From Streptomyces sp. DH12 (lineage in GTDB: Bacteria; Actinomycetota; Actinomycetes; Streptomycetales; Streptomycetaceae), in NCBI RefSeq assembly GCF_020873895.1, contig NZ_JAHWGT010000025.1, positions 31,586 to 95,585 on the forward strand: a stretch of DNA of 64,000 nt, written 5' to 3'. The position numbers and the translations under genes were made by a program. Below the pieces are notes generated by a model. It saw only the letters and a program-made list of their open reading frames with translations. It searched no databases and was not told the origin of the DNA. Shown piece after piece: positions 18,016 through 27,204 of this stretch (the first letter of the stretch is position 1; each line of letters starts with the position of its first letter).

Positions 18016-18863
18016 CGGCCGGCCGCCGGGTCGCCGGCCGCCGGGTCGCCGGCGTGCGGCGTCGGCCCGGGGGTGGCCGCCGGACCCGGCGCCGTCTCCC
18101 GCTCGGCTTCCGGGTCGGCCTCCGCGGCCCGCTCCGGATCGGGGTCCGGCGGGGCGGCGGGCTTCGGCGGGTTCGGCTTCACCCGGACGATCTCGTCGCG
18201 CGTCGGCAGCATCGTCCGCTGCTGCGCGTCCCACGACCAGGCCGTGCGGTACTCGTAACCGGGGATGCCCGCCGACACCGCCCGCAGGATCAGGTCCCGG
18301 CCCGCCAGCTCCACGCTCACCAGCTGCTCGACGGTGGCCATGATCCGGGTGAGCCCGCCGTTCTCCGGCAGGTAGCAGCGCACCGCGACCAGCTGGTCGG
18401 GCATCGTGATGCCGACGATCAGCTCGTCCCTGCCGTCGCCGGTCAGGTCGCGGTAGTAGGGCTTGAGGACCGGGCAGGCCTCCGGCGCGCTGCCGCACCG
18501 GCGGATCGCGCGGGCCGTCTCCTCGTAGATGCCGTCGGAGCCGCTGTACTGGTCGGGGCGGGCGTCCACCTCGGCGCGGACCACCGCCACCGGGTCGACC
18601 GCGCGGACGTCGCCGTCCGACACCCGCACCCCGGGGACCCGCTGGGTGTCGCTCTCGCCGTAGTCGATCGGCGGGGCCGTCACCGGCGGCAGGTCGGGCC
18701 ACAGCCGTACCGGCCCGACGGCCGTCGGGGTGGCGCCCGCGCTCCGCAGCTCGCCGGCGTTCCCGCACCCCGCCAGCGGCACGAGCAGTGCGGCGGCCGC
18801 GGCGAGGGGCAGCAGGCGGGTGGCGGCGCGCACGGCGGTGCGGCGGCTGCGGTGCGGGGTCAC
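18012..18863 (-). CDS. Secreted lipoprotein linked to sensor kinase
   Basis: 283 residues. A signal peptide ends in the lipobox LAGC (Cys at about 33). The body includes YYRDLTGDGRDELIVGI, an Asp-rich loop like calcium-binding FG-GAP-type repeats. The C-terminal 60 residues are Pro/Ala/Glu-rich. It starts with GTG at 18863 and is coupled to the kinase gene by a GTGA overlap. It may modulate the kinase from outside the membrane, as lipoproteins do in some actinomycete envelope-stress systems; that is inference. Confidence 0.82.
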   Translation of the reverse strand: MTPHRSRRTAVRAATRLLPLAAAAALLVPLAGCGNAGELRSAGATPTAVGPVRLWPDLPPVTAPPIDYGESDTQRVPGVRVSDGDVRAVDPVAVVRAEVDARPDQYSGSDGIYEETARAIRRCGSAPEACPVLKPYYRDLTGDGRDELIVGITMPDQLVAVRCYLPENGGLTRIMATVEQLVSVELAGRDLILRAVSAGIPGYEYRTAWSWDAQQRTMLPTRDEIVRVKPNPPKPAAPPDPDPERAAEADPEAERETAPGPAATPGPTPHAGDPAAGDPAAGR

Positions 18864-19173
18864 GGTGGTTCCGGTGCTCCAGTCGACGGTCCTGCCCCGA
18901 CCCTATTTCGTCCGCGACACGGCCGCCGTCCGCCGGGGGCGGAGGGGGCCGTCGGGGCGCGGGGCCCACGGTAGGCGGCGGGCGTTGCGATGGGCCCTCG
19001 ACCGTGTAACAGCCGCCCCACACCCGTACCGCCACCCCGGCGCCCGGGGTGCGGCCCCGCGCCGCAACGGAGCCAGGGCGCCAGGGCGCCACGGGCCCCA
19101 GGGCGCCACGGGTGCCACCGCGGTACGGGCGTCACCGCCTCACGGGTGCCACCGCGGTACGGGCGCCACCGCC
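18864..19173. other. Intergenic region with GC-rich tandem repeats
   Basis: No gene is seen. The left part should carry the promoter of the lipoprotein operon. The right part is made of short GC-rich repeats, including a 34-base tandem duplication. Confidence 0.55.
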
Positions 19174-19174
19174 T
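19107..19174. repeat. 34-bp tandem duplication
   Basis: Units 19107-19140 and 19141-19174 differ at one base. Shorter CCAGGGCGCCACGGG repeats lie just upstream. The array ends at the stop codon of the zinc-ribbon gene. Confidence 0.8.
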
Positions 19175-19437
19175 CACCGCGGGTGTGAGCTGCCTCCGCG
19201 GACGCCGCCGTTCCCGGCGAGCCGCTCCGCCTCCGCGGCGGTGATCTTCCGCTCGACGCCGCAGAACGCGCACTGCGTCCGGTACGAGGTGGAGACGGGG
19301 AACAGCGGCACGAAGAAGAGCGTGAACTTCGTGACCCGGCGGCGCACCGCGTGCGCCGCCGGGGTGCCGCACCCGCCGCACACCAGGGTCACCGTCGCCA
19401 GGTGGTACAGGTACCCCTTGGTACCGAAGACGATCAC
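19174..19437 (-). CDS. Small zinc-ribbon protein
   Basis: 87 residues. Two Cys pairs, CGGC and CAFC, are separated by a hydrophobic/basic segment (FTLFFVPLFPVST), a pattern of small zinc-ribbon proteins that may touch the membrane. The start VIVFGTKGYLYHL is typical of such proteins. The GTG at 19437 overlaps the stop of the HEAT-repeat gene by 4 bases. The role is unknown. Confidence 0.75.
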   Translation of the reverse strand: MIVFGTKGYLYHLATVTLVCGGCGTPAAHAVRRRVTKFTLFFVPLFPVSTSYRTQCAFCGVERKITAAEAERLAGNGGVRGGSSHPR

Positions 19438-21722
19438 TCGGGTGCCTCCGTCGCCGGCTCGCCCAGCGCCCGCCGGCACAGTTCCAGCAGCCGTTCGTCC
19501 TGGTGGATGTCGTGGTCGCCGGAGACGCCAGCCGAGACGTTGTGCCGCCGGGTACGGGCCAGCTCGGCGCGCAGCAGCGGCTCGGCCTCCGCCGCCGCCC
19601 GGCCCGCGGGCCCCAGTTCGGCGAGGCACTCGGCGACGTCGATCCGGGTGTGGCGGTTCTCCCGCCAGGCGGCCAGCAGCACCGGCAGCGTCTCGCCGAG
19701 GCCCCCGGTCACCCGGCTCAGCGCCGTCGCCGCGTCGACGCGCAGCCAGACGTCCCGCGCGGTCAGGCAGGCGCGCAGCTCGGGCGCGGCCGCGCGGGCC
19801 GACCCGCCGAACGCCCCGAGCACCCACGCCGCCGCCCGCCGGTCGTGCGCGTCCGGCGCCGACAGCAGCGACCGCAGCCGCGGCAGGACGGCGCCGGCGT
19901 CGCCCTCGACGGCCCACAGCGCCCGCGCGGCGGCCGTCGCCGTCCCCGCGCGGGGGTCGTCCAGCAGCGGCCGTACGTCCGCGACCGCCTCCCGGGCCGC
20001 CGGGCCGAACGCGGCGACCGCCCGCAGCGCCGACTCCTGCACCCACTCGCGGCGGACCGCCGGCGCCCCGCGCAGCACGCGCAGCACCTCCGGCAGCGCC
20101 TCCACCGCTCTCCACCCGGCCAGCGCCAGCAGCAGTGGCGCCGACCGCTCGCCGAGGTCGTCGTCGAGCGGCAGCGCGCCGAGCCGCCGGCGCAGCGCCG
20201 GCACCAGCGCGGCGCCCGCCTCGCCCAGGTGGGGGAGCGCGTACAGCAGCCGGCCGTCCGTCTCGGGCCGTTCCAGGGCGCGGGCGAGCACCGGCACGGC
20301 GCGGGCGTCGCCGGCCCGGGTCAGCGCGAGCAGGGCGCCCGCCGAGCCGGGCCGGCCGCCCATCCACTCCGTGGCCCAGGGCGCGGGGTCCTCGGCGACG
20401 CGCGCGGCCAGGTCGTCCGTGGCGGGCCCGGCCAGCGCGAACAGCCCCTCCAGCCAGCTCGCCGCCGCCGCCCGCAGCCGGGGCTCCGGGTCGTGCAGCT
20501 GCTCACCCACGAGCCGCACCACCTCGTCGTACCCGCCGCGCCAGGTGCGCACGAGGCCGCCGCACATCCACACGGCGTCGGTCCGCTGGGCGCCGTCGGG
20601 GCTGCGCAATTGGGCGGTGATCAGGGCGATGCGGTCGTCGACCCGGTCGTCGAGGGCGCTGTGCAGCGTACGGAGCAGGTCGTCCGCCCACGCCGCGCCG
20701 CGGCCCGCCCGCTGCTCCTCGCGCTCCTCGCGCAGCTGCCCCACGAGGGTCGGCGCGGCGGGGCGCAGATCGGTGGACTCCGCCGGCTGGGCGGGGTGCA
20801 CGGGGTGCGACGTGCCCAACGCGTCCCGTACACCCGGCACGGCCCAGGAGTTGGCCGAATTAAACGCGTTGGCAGGCAAGTTGAGTGGGGTGCGGCCGGG
20901 GCCTCCGGCCGCCCCGGGCGGTCCGCCCGGTCCGCAGGGGCAGCCGCCCCCGGGGCCGTCCGCGCCCGTGCACCGGCCGGGCCCGGCCTGCCGCAGCTCG
21001 GTGAGGAGGGCGGTGACGGTCGGTACGACGTCCCCCGGGAGCCGCCCGGGAGCGCAGCGGGCCAGCTGGGCCAGGGCCGCCAGCCGCAGCGCGGGGTCCT
21101 GCGCCGCCCCGGACAGCCAGCTCAGCCAGCCGGCCGTCTCGTCGCGCAGCGACTCGTACCGCAGGGCGATCCGGCCGACCGCCTCGACCAGCGCCAGGCG
21201 CACCTCGGTGTCCGTCTCGACCGTCAGCCGCTCCCGCAGCAGGTCGAGGACCCGGACGGGGTCGCCGTGCAGCGAGGCCAGCGCGCCCGGGACGGCGAGG
21301 CGGACCTCCCGGTCCGCGTCCCCGACCAGCGCCAGGAAGACGTCCGCGCCCGCGGCGACCGCGGCGGCGGCCATGGCGTAGTTGGCGGCGTCCTCGAACT
21401 CCTCGTCCTCGGGGTCGAGTTCCTCCAGCTCGTCGTCGCCCGACAGGTCGATGCCGCCGATGCTGGCGAGCAGTTCGACCACGCAGCCGCGGTCCTGCAC
21501 CTCGGGGCAGGCCACGAGTTCCAGCAGGAACGGGATGCACGCCAGCGTCGAGTCGTACACGTCGCCCTGGTGGTGCACCGAGCCGTAGATCCCGTCCAGC
21601 GCCGCCTCGCGCTCCGCCGGGTCGTCGGACGCCAGTCCGCGCAGCAGCGCGGGCACGTCGTCGGCCGGGCCGTAGGCATGACCCAGCGAGGCCCAGTCGA
21701 CTTCGTCGATCCCCGTGAACAT
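19434..21722 (-). CDS. HEAT-repeat protein
   Basis: 762 residues of repeated helical pairs (for example DREVRLAVPGALASL and DVWLRVDAATALSRV), the pattern of HEAT/PBS-lyase-like repeats. There is an acidic patch (EELDPEDEEFED) near residue 115 and a Gly/Pro/Cys-rich linker at about 280-310 that splits the solenoid in two. It has no signal peptide or enzyme motif, so a scaffold role is likely. The ATG at 21722 follows GGGAGGGAAGG. It is coupled to the zinc-ribbon gene. Confidence 0.82.
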   Translation of the reverse strand: MFTGIDEVDWASLGHAYGPADDVPALLRGLASDDPAEREAALDGIYGSVHHQGDVYDSTLACIPFLLELVACPEVQDRGCVVELLASIGGIDLSGDDELEELDPEDEEFEDAANYAMAAAAVAAGADVFLALVGDADREVRLAVPGALASLHGDPVRVLDLLRERLTVETDTEVRLALVEAVGRIALRYESLRDETAGWLSWLSGAAQDPALRLAALAQLARCAPGRLPGDVVPTVTALLTELRQAGPGRCTGADGPGGGCPCGPGGPPGAAGGPGRTPLNLPANAFNSANSWAVPGVRDALGTSHPVHPAQPAESTDLRPAAPTLVGQLREEREEQRAGRGAAWADDLLRTLHSALDDRVDDRIALITAQLRSPDGAQRTDAVWMCGGLVRTWRGGYDEVVRLVGEQLHDPEPRLRAAAASWLEGLFALAGPATDDLAARVAEDPAPWATEWMGGRPGSAGALLALTRAGDARAVPVLARALERPETDGRLLYALPHLGEAGAALVPALRRRLGALPLDDDLGERSAPLLLALAGWRAVEALPEVLRVLRGAPAVRREWVQESALRAVAAFGPAAREAVADVRPLLDDPRAGTATAAARALWAVEGDAGAVLPRLRSLLSAPDAHDRRAAAWVLGAFGGSARAAAPELRACLTARDVWLRVDAATALSRVTGGLGETLPVLLAAWRENRHTRIDVAECLAELGPAGRAAAEAEPLLRAELARTRRHNVSAGVSGDHDIHQDERLLELCRRALGEPATEAPE

Positions 21723-22012
21723 GCCTTCCCTCCCCGTGAACCCTGCACTTGGGGGCAATAGTGCACCACACCGCGGATGGCGATGCCCCGGCAATCGGAC
21801 ACGCCTCGGACACGCTCCGGACACGTCTCCACGCCCCTTTTCCTCTGTTCTCTGCCCGGTTATCGCCCGGCCAGCCCTCCGCCCGGCGGCCGCCCCGGCC
21901 GCCCCCGCCGACGGCCCGGCGGGCGCCCCGCGGAGGGCGCCCCGCCTCCCCGCGGGGCCCCGCGCCGACACCCGGCGGCCACTCGTGCGGGCGACCGCCG
22001 GACGGCCGTCGC

Positions 22013-22999
22013 CTACCCGCCGCCCCCGCCACCACCCCCGTCGCCACCGGTCCCGTCACCCCCACGCTCGCCGCGCCCGCCGCCGGCGCCGTCCCCCCTC
22101 CCCTCCTTGAGGCGCAGCACCGTGGTGACCGTGTGGCGGGTGGTGCCCTGGGCGACCTCCACCTCCAGCGCGGGCGGCACCGACCGGTACGCCACCTCGC
22201 CCAGCCCCACCGCCGTCGCCGTGCCGCCCTCACCGGCGGGGAGGGCGCGCAGCACCGCGCCCGCGCGGGCGCGCAGGGGCGGGGGGAGCGGGCTGGACAC
22301 GACCGGGGTGTCGTCGTCGGGGAGGACCAGCACGAGGGCGGCCGGGCGCTGCGCCGGACCGGTGAAGCCGACCACCACCGCGTCGCGCGTGTCGGTGTGC
22401 CGCAGCTTGCGCCACGCGCGCGTACCGCCCTTGTACGGCTCGTCGAGCCGCTTGACGACCAGCCCCTCGACGCCGATGCCGGGCAGCGTGTCGAACCAGT
22501 CGCGGGCGGTGTCCGGGTCGGTCGTCATCGGCACCGCCTGGAGCGGCGGGCCGAGCGCGGCCAGCAGGGCGACCAGCCGCTCGCGCCGCCGGGCGTACGG
22601 GCGGGGGCGCAGGTCGGCGCCGTCCGCCGCCAGCACGTCGAAGGCGGCGTACGAGGCGGGCAGCCGCCTCGCCAGCGCGGGCGCCCGGCCCGGGGTCGCC
22701 GCGGCCCGGCCCTGCACGGCGGCGAAGTCGGTGCGGCCGTCGGTCCAGACGACGACCTCCCCGTCGAGGACGGTCCCCTCCGGCAGCGCCAGCGCCGCCG
22801 CCGCCAGGTCGGGGAAGGCGGCCGTGACCAGGCGGTGCGAGCGCGCCTGGAGGACGACCTCGTCGCCCGCGCCCCGGAACAGCACCATCCGGTGGCCGTC
22901 GAACTTCGGTTCGTACGCCAGTCGGCCCGGGTCGCGCGGCAGGGTGCCCACCGTCCGGGCGAGCGCCACCCGGACGGGTGGGAGGACCGGCGTCCTCAC
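22013..22999 (-). CDS. ATP-dependent DNA ligase domain protein (LigD ligase part)
   Basis: 328 residues. Nucleotidyltransferase motifs appear in order: EPKFDGHR with the adenylated Lys, LDGEVVV, GLVVKRLDEPYKGG, and RKLRHTDTRD, followed by an OB-fold-like part. The end is a Gly-rich tail. The GTG at 22999 overlaps the polymerase gene stop by 4 bases. Together with that gene and Ku it seals double-strand breaks by non-homologous end joining. In many bacteria ligase and polymerase are one LigD chain; here they are separate. Confidence 0.9.
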   Translation of the reverse strand: MRTPVLPPVRVALARTVGTLPRDPGRLAYEPKFDGHRMVLFRGAGDEVVLQARSHRLVTAAFPDLAAAALALPEGTVLDGEVVVWTDGRTDFAAVQGRAAATPGRAPALARRLPASYAAFDVLAADGADLRPRPYARRRERLVALLAALGPPLQAVPMTTDPDTARDWFDTLPGIGVEGLVVKRLDEPYKGGTRAWRKLRHTDTRDAVVVGFTGPAQRPAALVLVLPDDDTPVVSSPLPPPLRARAGAVLRALPAGEGGTATAVGLGEVAYRSVPPALEVEVAQGTTRHTVTTVLRLKEGRGDGAGGGRGERGGDGTGGDGGGGGGGG

Positions 23000-23886
23000 G
23001 GCTCGGGCACCGGCCCCGCGCCCACGTGCTCGACGAGCGGGCGCAGCAGGTCGCCGTACCGCCGGACGCGGGGCGCCAGGTCGCCGAGGAGGAAGACCAG
23101 GGCGCCCGGCTCGTCGCACGCCTCGACCTCCTCCCAGGTCACGGGGGTGGAGACGGTCGGGGTGGGGCGGGCGCGCAGGGTGTAGGGGGCGGCGGTGGTC
23201 TTGGCGGCGGCGTTCTGGCTGTGGTCGACGAAGACCTTGCCGGGGCGCAGCGCCTTCGCCATCCGGTGCACCACGTGCCGCGGGTGCTCGGCCTCGGCCT
23301 CCACCGCGAGCCTGCGGGCGTAGGCGGAGACCGCCTCGGAGGGGGTCGGCTCGACCGGCACGTACAGGTGCAGTCCCTTGGCGCCGGAGGTCTTCGCGTA
23401 CGCGGTCAGGCCGTCCCGGGCGAGGCGCTCGCGCAGCCACCGCGCGACCCGGCAGCACTCGACGACGGTGGCCGGGGCGCCCGGGTCGAGGTCGAAGACC
23501 ATCCGGTCGGCGACGGCCGGCTCCCGGGCCCGCCACTGCGGGGTGTGGAACTCGACCACCAGGTTCGCCGCCCACATCAGCGACGGGAGGTCCTCGACGA
23601 CCACCTGGCGGGCGCCGGGGTCCTCCGACCGGGGGACCGGCGCGGTCCTCACCCAGTCGGGCGTGCCGGGCGGCGGGTTCTTGGTGAAGAAGAGCTGTCC
23701 TTCGGGACCGTCCGGGTAGCGCAGGAAGGACAGCGGCCGGTCCCGCAGGTGCGGCAGCAGCGCCTCGGCGACGGTCGCGTAGTAGTGCAGGAGCTCGCCC
23801 TTGGTGGTGCCCGTGGCGGGGTGGATGACCTTGTCCAGGTTGCTCAGCGGGAGGCGCCGCCCCTCCACCTCCGTGATCGGCGTCAT
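22996..23886 (-). CDS. LigD-type polymerase/primase domain protein
   Basis: 296 residues matching the LigD polymerase domain throughout. LSNLDKVIHPATGTTKGEL opens the protein, FDLDPG carries the metal-binding Asp pair, and KTSGAKGLHLYVP and VDHSQNAAAKTT are further family motifs. It adds nucleotides at broken ends before ligation. It diverges from ku with 41 bases between starts, so a shared compact promoter is expected. Confidence 0.93.
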   Translation of the reverse strand: MTPITEVEGRRLPLSNLDKVIHPATGTTKGELLHYYATVAEALLPHLRDRPLSFLRYPDGPEGQLFFTKNPPPGTPDWVRTAPVPRSEDPGARQVVVEDLPSLMWAANLVVEFHTPQWRAREPAVADRMVFDLDPGAPATVVECCRVARWLRERLARDGLTAYAKTSGAKGLHLYVPVEPTPSEAVSAYARRLAVEAEAEHPRHVVHRMAKALRPGKVFVDHSQNAAAKTTAAPYTLRARPTPTVSTPVTWEEVEACDEPGALVFLLGDLAPRVRRYGDLLRPLVEHVGAGPVPEP

Positions 23887-23927
23887 AGGATGAGAATCCC
23901 ACGATTCCGGTACGAAAGGGACGAACC

Positions 23928-25157
23928 GTGCGATCCATCTGGAACGGCGCGATCTCCTTCGGGCTGGTCAGCATCCCCATCAAGCTGGTGAACGCGACGG
24001 AGAACCGGTCGGTCTCCTTCCGGCAGGTCCACACCGAGGACGGCGGCCGCATCCGCTACCGCAAGGTGTGCGAGCTGGACGGCGAGGAGGTCCCCTCGGC
24101 GGAGATCGGCAAGGCGTACGAAGAGGCCGACGGCACCATGATCCCGATCACCGACGAGGACCTGGCCTCACTGCCGCTGCCCACGGCGAAGACGATCGAG
24201 ATCGTCGCGTTCGTACCGGCCTCCCAGATCGACCCGCTCCAGATGGACGCCGCCTACTACCTCGCCGCGAACGGCGTCCCCGCCGCCAAGCCGTACACGC
24301 TGCTGCGCGAGGCGCTCAAGCGCAGCGACCGGGTCGCCATCGCGAAGTTCGCGCTGCGCGGGCGCGAACGGCTCGGCATGCTCCGCGTGGTCGACGACGT
24401 GATCGCCATGCACGGCCTGCTGTGGCCGGACGAGATCCGCCACCCGGAGGGCGTCGCGCCGGACACGTCCGTCACCGTCCGCGACGCCGAACTCGACCTG
24501 GCCGACGCCCTGATGGACACCCTCGGCGAGGTGGACATCGAGACCCTGCACGACGACTACCGGTCGGCCGTCGAGGAGCTGATCGCCGCCAAGGCGGAGG
24601 GCGGCGTGGACCTCCCGCGCGAGACGCCGCCGGAGAAGGGCGCCCAGGTGATCGACCTGATGGCGGCGCTGGAGAGCAGCGTGCGGGCGGCCCGCGAGGC
24701 GCGCGGCGAGGAGTCGGGCGCGGACGCGGGGTCCGACACGGACGCCGGGTCGGACGGGGGCGGGGACGACGGGGAGTCGGCGTCCGTCACCGAACTGCCG
24801 GCCCGCGGGACCCCGCCCCGGGCCCGGACCGCGCCCAAGCAGGGCGGCGCGCGGAAGTCGACGGCGAGGACGGCCAAGGAGTCGGAGGAGCCGCCGGCGC
24901 GCAAGTCGACGGCGAGGACGGGCCGGACGGCGGCGAAGAAGACCACCGAGCGGAAGGCGACCGGCGGCACGGCGAAGAAGGCCACCGCCAGGACGAGCGC
25001 CAGGTCGGCCTCGGCGGAGAAGGCGGGCGGCAAGGCGGGCGACAAGGCGGGCGGCAGGTCGACGGCCGGGGCGGCCGGCGGGAAGGCCGGGACGGACGGC
25101 AAGGCGTCGGGCAAGACGGCCGCCAAGAAGACCACCGGCCGCAAGCGCTCCGCCTGA
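23928..25157 (+). CDS. ku: Ku DNA end-binding protein with long Lys/Ala-rich tail
   Basis: 409 residues. The first 260 are the bacterial Ku core, starting MRSIWNGAISFGLVSIPIKL and including PYTLLREAL and RERLGMLRVVDDVIAMHGLLWPDEIR in part. After an acidic linker, the last 130 residues are Lys/Ala/Thr-rich with repeated KSTART and AAKKTT blocks, like histone-H1-type tails. Such extensions bind DNA non-specifically in other bacterial Ku proteins. The GTG at 23928 has a GAAAGGGA site. It pairs with the divergent LigD-type genes. Confidence 0.95.
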   Translation: MRSIWNGAISFGLVSIPIKLVNATENRSVSFRQVHTEDGGRIRYRKVCELDGEEVPSAEIGKAYEEADGTMIPITDEDLASLPLPTAKTIEIVAFVPASQIDPLQMDAAYYLAANGVPAAKPYTLLREALKRSDRVAIAKFALRGRERLGMLRVVDDVIAMHGLLWPDEIRHPEGVAPDTSVTVRDAELDLADALMDTLGEVDIETLHDDYRSAVEELIAAKAEGGVDLPRETPPEKGAQVIDLMAALESSVRAAREARGEESGADAGSDTDAGSDGGGDDGESASVTELPARGTPPRARTAPKQGGARKSTARTAKESEEPPARKSTARTGRTAAKKTTERKATGGTAKKATARTSARSASAEKAGGKAGDKAGGRSTAGAAGGKAGTDGKASGKTAAKKTTGRKRSA

Positions 25158-25274
25158 GCTCCCACCGGGCGGCCAGGACCGGTCCCGGGCCACCGGTGCC
25201 GTCCCGTGCCCCCGGGGCCGCCGGAGGGCTCTCTTCCGTGAGAGCCGCCCGGCGGGGTGCCTAGGATCACCGGC

Positions 25275-26015
25275 ATGGCACTGCGACCCGTCCAGGTGAA
25301 CGTGAAGGCCCTCGACAGCCGGGCGGTCGGCCGGTTCTGGGCGGAGGCACTCGGCTGGAGCGCCTACAGCCCCGGCGTGACGACCTACGTCGGGCCCGCC
25401 GGCGGCCTGGTGTGGCCGGACCCGGTCTTCGTCGGCATCGACGTCGTCCCCGTCCCGCAACCCGGGACGGCGACGAAGAACCGTGTGCATCTCGACCTCG
25501 CCACCACCTCGGCGGCCCACCACGCGGAGTCGGTCGCCCGCCTCCGGGCTCTCGGCGCGACACCCGTCGACGTGGGCCAGGGCGCGGTGCCGTGGACGGT
25601 CCTCGCCGATCCGGAGGGCAACGAGTTCTGCGTGCTGGAACCCCGCGACGTCTACCGGGACACCGGGCCCGTCGCCGCGGTGGTCGTCGACTGCGCCGAC
25701 CCGCGGGCCATGGCCGGGTTCTGGGGCGAGGCGATCGACTGGACGCTGCACGAGGTGACCGACGACCGTGCCGTGATGCGCTCCGCCGGGGGTGTCGGCC
25801 CGTTCCTCGAGTTCCTGCGCACGCCCGGCGCGAAGAGCGTGCCGGACCGCGTCCACCTCGACCTGCTGCCCCGCCCCGGTGACGACAGCGCGGCGGAGGC
25901 GGCCCGCCTGCGGGCACTGGGCGCCACCGACCTCGACCTCGGCCAGGGCGACGTGACGTGGACGTGCCTGGCCGACCCGGAGGGCCACGAGTTCTGCGTC
26001 CTCGCCCCGTCCTGA
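25275..26015 (+). CDS. Two-domain VOC (glyoxalase-like) protein
   Basis: 246 residues made of two similar halves, each ending in ADPEGNEFCVL or ADPEGHEFCVL with RVHLDL in the middle. This is the vicinal oxygen chelate fold often annotated as glyoxalase/bleomycin-resistance. The ATG at 25275 lies 8 bases after TAGGAT, so a leaderless transcript is likely. The substrate cannot be predicted. Confidence 0.85.
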   Translation: MALRPVQVNVKALDSRAVGRFWAEALGWSAYSPGVTTYVGPAGGLVWPDPVFVGIDVVPVPQPGTATKNRVHLDLATTSAAHHAESVARLRALGATPVDVGQGAVPWTVLADPEGNEFCVLEPRDVYRDTGPVAAVVVDCADPRAMAGFWGEAIDWTLHEVTDDRAVMRSAGGVGPFLEFLRTPGAKSVPDRVHLDLLPRPGDDSAAEAARLRALGATDLDLGQGDVTWTCLADPEGHEFCVLAPS

Positions 26016-26174
26016 CGCCCCGCCGAGACGACCGGGCCCCGACGCTTCGGCCCGTCCCGTACGCCCCGGGCTCGCGCGCCGTGACAGCGGGACACGTAAC
26101 CGAAGCCTGGCGAACGGCCCTTGTCCCGTCATATTCGTTTGCCGCGCGCCGACCCGGTCCGATAGGAAGCCTGC

Positions 26175-26717
26175 ATGCTCAGGGGCAACAAGGTCGGGCT
26201 CAGGGCCCGGCACGACGAGGACATCCCGATCCTGCGGGCCGAACTCTACGACGACGTGGTCAACGGCTCGCGGGCCGAGGGCGGGCCGTGGCGGCCCCTG
26301 ACGCCCGGCACGAAGGACCCGCGGCTCGTGGTGGACGAGAAGGAGCAGCGGCACGTCCCGTTCTCCGTGGTGGAGCTGGACGGCGGCACGCTGGTCGGCA
26401 TGGCGAACCTGTGGGGCATCGACACCCACAACCGCTCCGCCCACATCGGTCTGGGCCTGCTCCCGGCCTCCCGCGGGAAGGGCTACGGCACCGACGTGGT
26501 CGCCGTGCTGTGCCACTACGGCTTCGTCGTGCGCGGCCTCCAGCGGCTGCAGACAGAGACGCTGGCGGACAACACCGCGATGCTCCGCTCCGCCGAGCGC
26601 AACGGCTTCGTCCGCGAGGGCGTGCTGCGCTCCTCGGCCTGGGTGCTGGGCGAGTTCCTGGACGAGGTCCTGCTGGGGCTCCTCGCCCGGGACTGGAAGC
26701 CGGACGCGCGGGCCTAG
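26175..26717 (+). CDS. GNAT-family N-acetyltransferase (RimJ/RimL type)
   Basis: 180 residues. The acetyl-CoA binding motif A is LLPASRGKGYGTDVV (about 95-109). Further on, RLQTETLADNTAMLRSAERNGF is the RimL-like motif, quoted here for its fold pattern. It starts at ATG 26175 after AGGAAG. It sits alone between unrelated genes. Acceptor unknown. Confidence 0.88.
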   Translation: MLRGNKVGLRARHDEDIPILRAELYDDVVNGSRAEGGPWRPLTPGTKDPRLVVDEKEQRHVPFSVVELDGGTLVGMANLWGIDTHNRSAHIGLGLLPASRGKGYGTDVVAVLCHYGFVVRGLQRLQTETLADNTAMLRSAERNGFVREGVLRSSAWVLGEFLDEVLLGLLARDWKPDARA

Positions 26718-26761
26718 GGGGTGTCTTGTCGATCAGGCCGGATCGGCCGGCGGCGGCACCT

Positions 26762-27082
26762 TCAGGAGCCGGACGACGGGCGCGGCGGAGCGCCCCGGGC
26801 GACCCGGACGCGTCCGCCCTCGTACTCGGGGACCAGCTCGACCTGCACCTGATGGGTGGTCTGGCGGTCGACCTGCCCGCCCAGCTCGGCCGTGACCACG
26901 CCGATGCGCAGCCCGCCGCGCCCGGCTGCCGACCGGTGCACCTGCACGGTGAACTCCAGGTTCACCTTCTCCACCGTGAACCCCAGGGGGCGGCCCTGAG
27001 CCTCGTCGCGGGCCTTCTCCAACTCCCCGCGGATCTGCCGGATCACCTCGGCGAGTCCCACGAAGTCCTGACCGTCCGACAT
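26762..27082 (-). CDS. Trypsin-co-occurring domain 2 (Trypco2) protein
   Basis: 106 residues. GLAEVIRQIRGELEKARDEA at the start, GFTVEKVNLEFTVQV in the middle and HQVQVELVPE near the end form the beta-rich Trypco2 pattern. That domain is known from computational work on multi-component bacterial conflict systems and occurs beside trypsin-like proteases. Here it is transcribed divergently from exactly such a protease, with 122 bases between starts. The ATG at 27082 is preferred over an upstream start that would add a Gly/Asp-rich leader. The molecular role is unproven. Confidence 0.75.
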   Translation of the reverse strand: MSDGQDFVGLAEVIRQIRGELEKARDEAQGRPLGFTVEKVNLEFTVQVHRSAAGRGGLRIGVVTAELGGQVDRQTTHQVQVELVPEYEGGRVRVARGAPPRPSSGS

Positions 27083-27190
27083 CCCGCACCCCCGTACGTC
27101 GCCGTCCCCGCCCCCGCCGTGACCGTCCCCGCCGTCGCCGTCGCGAGGGTCACCGTCCGTCAAGTATGGGGCAGGAGAGGGCCCCGCGCG

Positions 27191-27196
27191 TATAGT
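27191..27196 (+). promoter_or_regulatory. -10 element TATAGT for the protease operon
   Basis: TATAGT lies 8 bases before the ATG at 27205, which fits a leaderless transcript beginning at or next to the start codon. No clear -35 element is seen. Confidence 0.5.
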
Positions 27197-27204
27197 TTCG
27201 CACC

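Noticed and set aside
15034-18258. Very long plus-strand open frame opposite the SEDS/kinase/lipoprotein genes
   Set aside because: Its composition is Arg/Gly/Ala/Pro-rich and shows no motif. It is a shadow of GC-rich third positions in the real minus-strand genes.
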